DNA of 8,147 nucleotides from Spirochaetaceae bacterium (GTDB taxonomy: Bacteria; Spirochaetota; Spirochaetia; SZUA-6; Fen-1364). Below, in pieces: positions 5,420 through 8,147 of the stretch. The position numbers were made by a program, and so were the translations under genes. The notes beneath the pieces were generated by a model that made no database searches, was not told where the DNA came from, and saw only the letters and a program-made list of their open reading frames with translations. The stretch covers positions 1-8,147 of the forward strand of contig PLNO01000377.1 in assembly GCA_003141795.1 (NCBI GenBank). Reading direction: 5' to 3'. Every line of letters starts with the position of its first letter. Position 1 is the stretch's first letter.

Positions 5420-6420
5420 AGCACCCCCCGGACGGAAAGCTCGGCCGGTAGGACGCCGGCGGGGAGCTGGGGCGGACCAGCCCCCGGAGGGACGAGGCAG
5501 ACGCCGAGCTCATTGCCCGCCCCGAGAGACTTGCACCATTCGGGGTCGAGCCCTTCGGGGGCCGTGATCCGGGCGGAAACCCCGATCGCGTCCCCCAGAT
5601 CGACTGACACGCGTTTGTAGGCGGCAAGCGCGCTGAGGGCGCTCGACGCCGCGTCAGCCCGGAGGAACTCCATGACGCGGCGGTTGGAGGCGTCCAGGAA
5701 CTCCCGCGCCGCATGCGGGTTTGCCTCCCTCCATTGGAGATACCGGCGGATCGCGTCGGGGGTGGCCACGGGTGAGAGTCCGGGGAAAAGGAGGACGGTG
5801 GGGAAAGCCCTGGGCTTCCAGGGCTCCCAGGCAGGGCTGCGGTCCGTAGAAGAGGTCCCGTTGACGGCCGCCTCGTTTCGCGCCCCCCCGACCCGCATCC
5901 CCTCCCCCCCGCGAAATATCCCCGTCCCTCCGCTGAGCGAGCACGTGATGTCGTACCCGCTTCCCACCCCCCCTTGCAGGGCCCTGTGGGCGGCAAGGGC
6001 AATGCCGGGGGCCGCGGAGTCGCGCAGCGCGCCGGGAACGGACGCCGCATCGAGCAGCGCGCAGGCGAGCCCCACGGTCACCGCGGCGCTCGAGCCGAGC
6101 CCGAGCTTCCTTCCCTCCGCGGAGAACAGCGCGGTGGAGTCGACGGTGATCCGCGTCCTCCACTCGCACGCGCCCCGTCCCGTGGCCGACATCCAGGAGA
6201 GGACCGCATCATGGACTGCGGCAAAGAGCGGTTGACCGGCATCGCCGGGGGCCCATGAGACCGCGACGCCGGGCCGCGAGCCCTGGATGAGGAGGTCGTC
6301 CCACGGATGCGCGGCGACGCGCACCCGCCGCTCGACGGCCATGGCGAGGCCCAGCCCCCCTTCTTCGAGGACCGCGTATTCGCCGAGGAGCAGGAGATTG
6401 CCGGGGACCGACAGCCGCAT
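5407..6420 (-). CDS. mvaK2: Phosphomevalonate kinase (GHMP family)
   Basis: Converts 5-phosphomevalonate to 5-diphosphomevalonate with ATP. The protein has 337 residues. Visible GHMP features are SVPGNLLLLGEYAVLEEGGL (4-23), the phosphate loop KLGLGSSAAVTVG (105-117) and QGGVGSGYDI (149-158), the segment that separates phosphomevalonate kinases from mevalonate kinases. The third GHMP motif appears only as KSLGAGNELGVCL (297-309) instead of the usual SGAGGGDxG-type loop. A stretch at about residues 170-200 is low in conservation and rich in Gly/Ser/Pro, and the coding strand there has several runs of seven G. The ATG lies 6 bp after the mvaD stop and the gene overlaps mvaK1 by 13 bp. Position between decarboxylase and mevalonate kinase matches the order I recall for Borrelia. 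Another GHMP kinase role is possible but unlikely, because all other pathway enzymes are accounted for. Confidence 0.86.
   Translation of the reverse strand: MRLSVPGNLLLLGEYAVLEEGGLGLAMAVERRVRVAAHPWDDLLIQGSRPGVAVSWAPGDAGQPLFAAVHDAVLSWMSATGRGACEWRTRITVDSTALFSAEGRKLGLGSSAAVTVGLACALLDAASVPGALRDSAAPGIALAAHRALQGGVGSGYDITCSLSGGTGIFRGGEGMRVGGARNEAAVNGTSSTDRSPAWEPWKPRAFPTVLLFPGLSPVATPDAIRRYLQWREANPHAAREFLDASNRRVMEFLRADAASSALSALAAYKRVSVDLGDAIGVSARITAPEGLDPEWCKSLGAGNELGVCLVPPGAGPPQLPAGVLPAELSVRGVLWGD
5883..5973 (-). repeat. Cluster of three G7 homopolymer tracts in mvaK2 (C7 on + strand)
   Basis: Runs of seven C on the + strand at 5883-5889, 5904-5910 and 5967-5973 read as G7 in the mvaK2 coding strand, where they mostly encode Gly-Gly pairs. 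A one-base slip in any of them would break the kinase. Similar G6-G7 tracts occur at the mvaK2/mvaK1 overlap (5412-5417 and 5424-5429) and the mvaA/mvaD junction (7389-7395), so they may simply reflect GC-rich codon use. Confidence 0.6.
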
Positions 6421-6426
6421 CGGCGC

Positions 6427-7386
6427 TCAGCCCGCTTCCGGCTCGTAGCGGAGCCCGGGACCCGCGGCACAGACGATCGCGCGGATCCCGATGCCGAGCG
6501 ACTCGAGGGCGGAGGAGACCGTCGCGGCGTCGCGGTACAGACAGAGCACCTTCACCTGCGGACCTGCGTCGATGGTTTCCCACGCGCCGACCCCCGCAGC
6601 GCGCAGAGCCGCGCACGCGTGGATCGCAGCCACCGTGCCGGGGAGCCAGTACAGGAGGGGAGGACGGGAGCCGAGGATGGCGCCGTGCATGAGGCTGTAG
6701 CTGCGGCGGGCGGTTTCCCCCAGGAGCTCGATGTCTCTGTCCCGCAGCGCGCGCAGCGCCTCGGGGAGCAGGGACGAGGACTCCTTGATCCAGGAGAAAT
6801 AGTAGGGGGAGCTCGAGCGCGTCTCCTCCATGCCGCGGCGCGAGGAAACGGGCTTGGGACCCGGGTCGATCACGGCCACGACGATGCGAAGCTCGGGCCA
6901 ATGCTCGGGACCGGCGATCTGCCGCGCCCTGCGGCCGCCGGCGGGGAGGAGGACGAAACCGCCGAACACCGATCGCGCCGCGGACGCCGATCCCGCGCGC
7001 GCGATACGCGAGAGGTCGGAGAGCGGCGGGTCGAAGCCCGCGGCCCGGGCGCAGGCGCCGGCCAGGGCCGCGAAGCCCGACGAGGAGCTCGCGAGCCCCG
7101 CGGCGGTGGGGAAATTGTTGGAGCTCCAGGCGCGGAACCGTGTGGCGGTGCCCAGGGCCTGGCGGAGCCCGTCGAAGAAGGGCGCGAAGCGCGCCGGATC
7201 TTGATGAACGCCGTTCACGGTCACGCTGTCCAGCTCCGCGGCCTCGGCCCGGGTTTCTGTCTGCACGCCGCCGAGGGTGACGGCAAGGCTCGGGGTGGCG
7301 GGGAGATTGTCCCCCTTCACGGTCTTGCCCCAGTACTTCGTCAGTGCGAGGCTCGGGCCTGCGCGGCAATAGGCTTCGCTGCTCAC
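6427..7386 (-). CDS. mvaD: Diphosphomevalonate decarboxylase
   Basis: Carries out the ATP-dependent decarboxylation of 5-diphosphomevalonate to isopentenyl diphosphate. The protein has 319 residues. Family motifs are ALTKYWGK (14-21), SSNNFPTAAGLASSSSGF (88-105, the phosphate loop), the arginine-containing loop GSASAARSVFGGF (132-144) and TIDAGPQVKV (271-280), in which D273 is the catalytic Asp. The loop usually written GSGSACRS is GSASAARS here, keeping the Ser and Arg. The start is a GTG whose first bases overlap the mvaA stop (GTGA, 4-bp overlap), preceded by a GAGGGG-type ribosome binding site inside mvaA. Stop lies 6 bp before mvaK2. Cytosolic; second visible gene of the minus-strand operon. 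Confidence 0.95.
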   Translation of the reverse strand: MSSEAYCRAGPSLALTKYWGKTVKGDNLPATPSLAVTLGGVQTETRAEAAELDSVTVNGVHQDPARFAPFFDGLRQALGTATRFRAWSSNNFPTAAGLASSSSGFAALAGACARAAGFDPPLSDLSRIARAGSASAARSVFGGFVLLPAGGRRARQIAGPEHWPELRIVVAVIDPGPKPVSSRRGMEETRSSSPYYFSWIKESSSLLPEALRALRDRDIELLGETARRSYSLMHGAILGSRPPLLYWLPGTVAAIHACAALRAAGVGAWETIDAGPQVKVLCLYRDAATVSSALESLGIGIRAIVCAAGPGLRYEPEAG

Positions 7387-8147
7387 AGCCCCCCCTCGCG
7401 GAGGCGCTCGAGCAGCGTCCGCGCGGCGGCACGATCCACGGTGCCCGCCTCCGACAGCGCGTCGGCGAGGCGGCGCACCTCTTCACCGCGCGCGCCCGCG
7501 CGCCATGCCACACGCGCCGCGTGCATGCGCATGTGGCCGTGCTGGATGCCGTAGGTTGTAAGCGCGAGCAGCGCCGCGAGGTTCTGCGCGAGCCCGAGGG
7601 CCGCGGCGATCCGCGAAAGGCGCTCAGCGTCCGGGCTGCCGAGGATGCGGAGGCAGGCCTGGGCCGCGGGATGCAGGTCGATCGCGCCGCCGACGGTGGC
7701 CAGCGGGAGCGGCAGGCTGAGCTCCCCGACCAGCGCTTCGTCCTCCACCCGGAACGTGCTGAGGCCCCGGTAGCGGCCGTCGCGCGACGCCCAGGCGTGC
7801 GCCGCGGCTTCGACGGCGCGCGCATCGTTCATCGTGGCAAGTGCGAGGCTCGTGATCCCGTTCATGATCCCTTTGTTGTGCGTGACGGCCCGGGTGGGGT
7901 CCTCCTGCGCGACGTCCGACGCCAGGGCGATCCTCCGCGCCGCCTCGGGAGCGGCCATACCCGCGGGGAGCGTGCGCGTGAGGCGCCCGACCGGAATGCA
8001 GAAGGAGGCGCCGGCGGTCCTGTCCAGCGCCGCGTTGCTGAGGATGGCCATGAGCGACACGCCGCCGCTTGCCGCTTCGAGCAGCGGCCGCAGGCTTTCC
8101 GCGGCCGTGTTCAGGATGTTGGCGCCCATGGCGTCGCGCACGTCCAC
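7383..8147 (-). CDS. mvaA: Class II hydroxymethylglutaryl-CoA reductase, C-terminal part (5' end outside window)
   Basis: Reduces HMG-CoA to mevalonate with NAD(P)H, or the reverse in catabolic relatives. The frame is open at the right edge and begins with VDVRDAMGAN, an internal motif, so the N-terminal part, including the catalytic Glu region and the cofactor-specificity residues, lies beyond the window. The visible 255 residues contain catalytic Lys in THNKGIMNG (K92 of the visible part), catalytic Asp in ATMNDARAVEA (D108), GGAIDLHPAAQ (153-163) and catalytic His in YGIQHGHMRMHA (H205). The Lys-Asp spacing of 16 and Asp-His spacing of 97 fit the Pseudomonas mevalonii enzyme (K267, D283, H381). 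The class II type, with no membrane domain, is a soluble enzyme. In this context, with all downstream enzymes, a biosynthetic direction is expected. First visible gene of the minus-strand operon, overlapping mvaD by 4 bp; its promoter and start are not visible. Confidence 0.95.
   Translation of the reverse strand: MDVRDAMGANILNTAAESLRPLLEAASGGVSLMAILSNAALDRTAGASFCIPVGRLTRTLPAGMAAPEAARRIALASDVAQEDPTRAVTHNKGIMNGITSLALATMNDARAVEAAAHAWASRDGRYRGLSTFRVEDEALVGELSLPLPLATVGGAIDLHPAAQACLRILGSPDAERLSRIAAALGLAQNLAALLALTTYGIQHGHMRMHAARVAWRAGARGEEVRRLADALSEAGTVDRAAARTLLERLREGGL

Noticed and set aside
4326..5567. Plus-strand open frame of 413 codons opposite mvaK1
   Set aside because: Composition is typical of the antisense of a GC-rich gene (Arg/Ala/Pro/Ser), and the minus strand encodes an unmistakable mevalonate kinase.
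6209..7825. Long minus-strand open frame of 538 codons spanning three genes
   Set aside because: It is a shadow of mvaA, mvaD and mvaK2 in another frame. It is Arg/Pro/Ala-rich, with no family motif, and each overlapped gene has clear catalytic motifs.

Overview
The window is GC-rich bacterial DNA that is almost completely coding. It carries the 3' end of a tex-type transcription accessory gene and then a compact cluster for the classical (phosphorylated-intermediate) mevalonate pathway. Every step from acetoacetyl-CoA to isopentenyl and dimethylallyl diphosphate is present: HMG-CoA synthase, class II HMG-CoA reductase (3' part only), mevalonate kinase, phosphomevalonate kinase, diphosphomevalonate decarboxylase and the FMN-dependent type 2 IPP isomerase. 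The thiolase that makes acetoacetyl-CoA is not in the window. The gene set, the order reductase-decarboxylase-PMK-MK, and the wording of several motifs recall the mevalonate cluster of Borrelia and other spirochaetes. I therefore lean towards a high-GC free-living spirochaete. This is inference from memory; a myxobacterium-like or other mevalonate-using lineage is not excluded.

Layout. 1-914 (+): C-terminal part of Tex (helix-hairpin-helix and S1 domains). 915-1200: the only real intergenic region, holding a GC hairpin, two dyads, a probable promoter and a strong ribosome binding site. 1201-4470 (+): a tightly coupled operon mvaS - idi (type 2) - regulator, in which idi starts 62 bp inside mvaS and the regulator start shares a base with the idi stop (TGATG). 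4471-4483: a 13-bp convergent gap. 4484-8147 (-): the converging operon mvaA (entering from the right edge) - mvaD - mvaK2 - mvaK1, with gaps or overlaps of a few bases.

The most unusual item is the regulator at 3583-4470. It joins an XRE/Cro-CI type helix-turn-helix to a complete B12-sensing module with the W-x9-EH signature of the CarH/LitR cobalamin photoreceptors and an ExHxxG lower-ligand motif. Characterised CarH proteins use a MerR-type DNA-binding domain. Here the same kind of sensor appears to be attached to a different DNA-binding head and sits in the mevalonate operon. A perfect 15-bp inverted repeat (AACACG-cac-CGTGTT, 1146-1160) lies between the putative -35 and -10 elements in front of mvaS and is a good candidate operator. 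The working model is a cobalamin-dependent, possibly light-responsive, autoregulated switch on isoprenoid precursor supply. The Ala at the position of the CarH histidine that caps cobalt after illumination means the photochemistry, if there is any, may differ.
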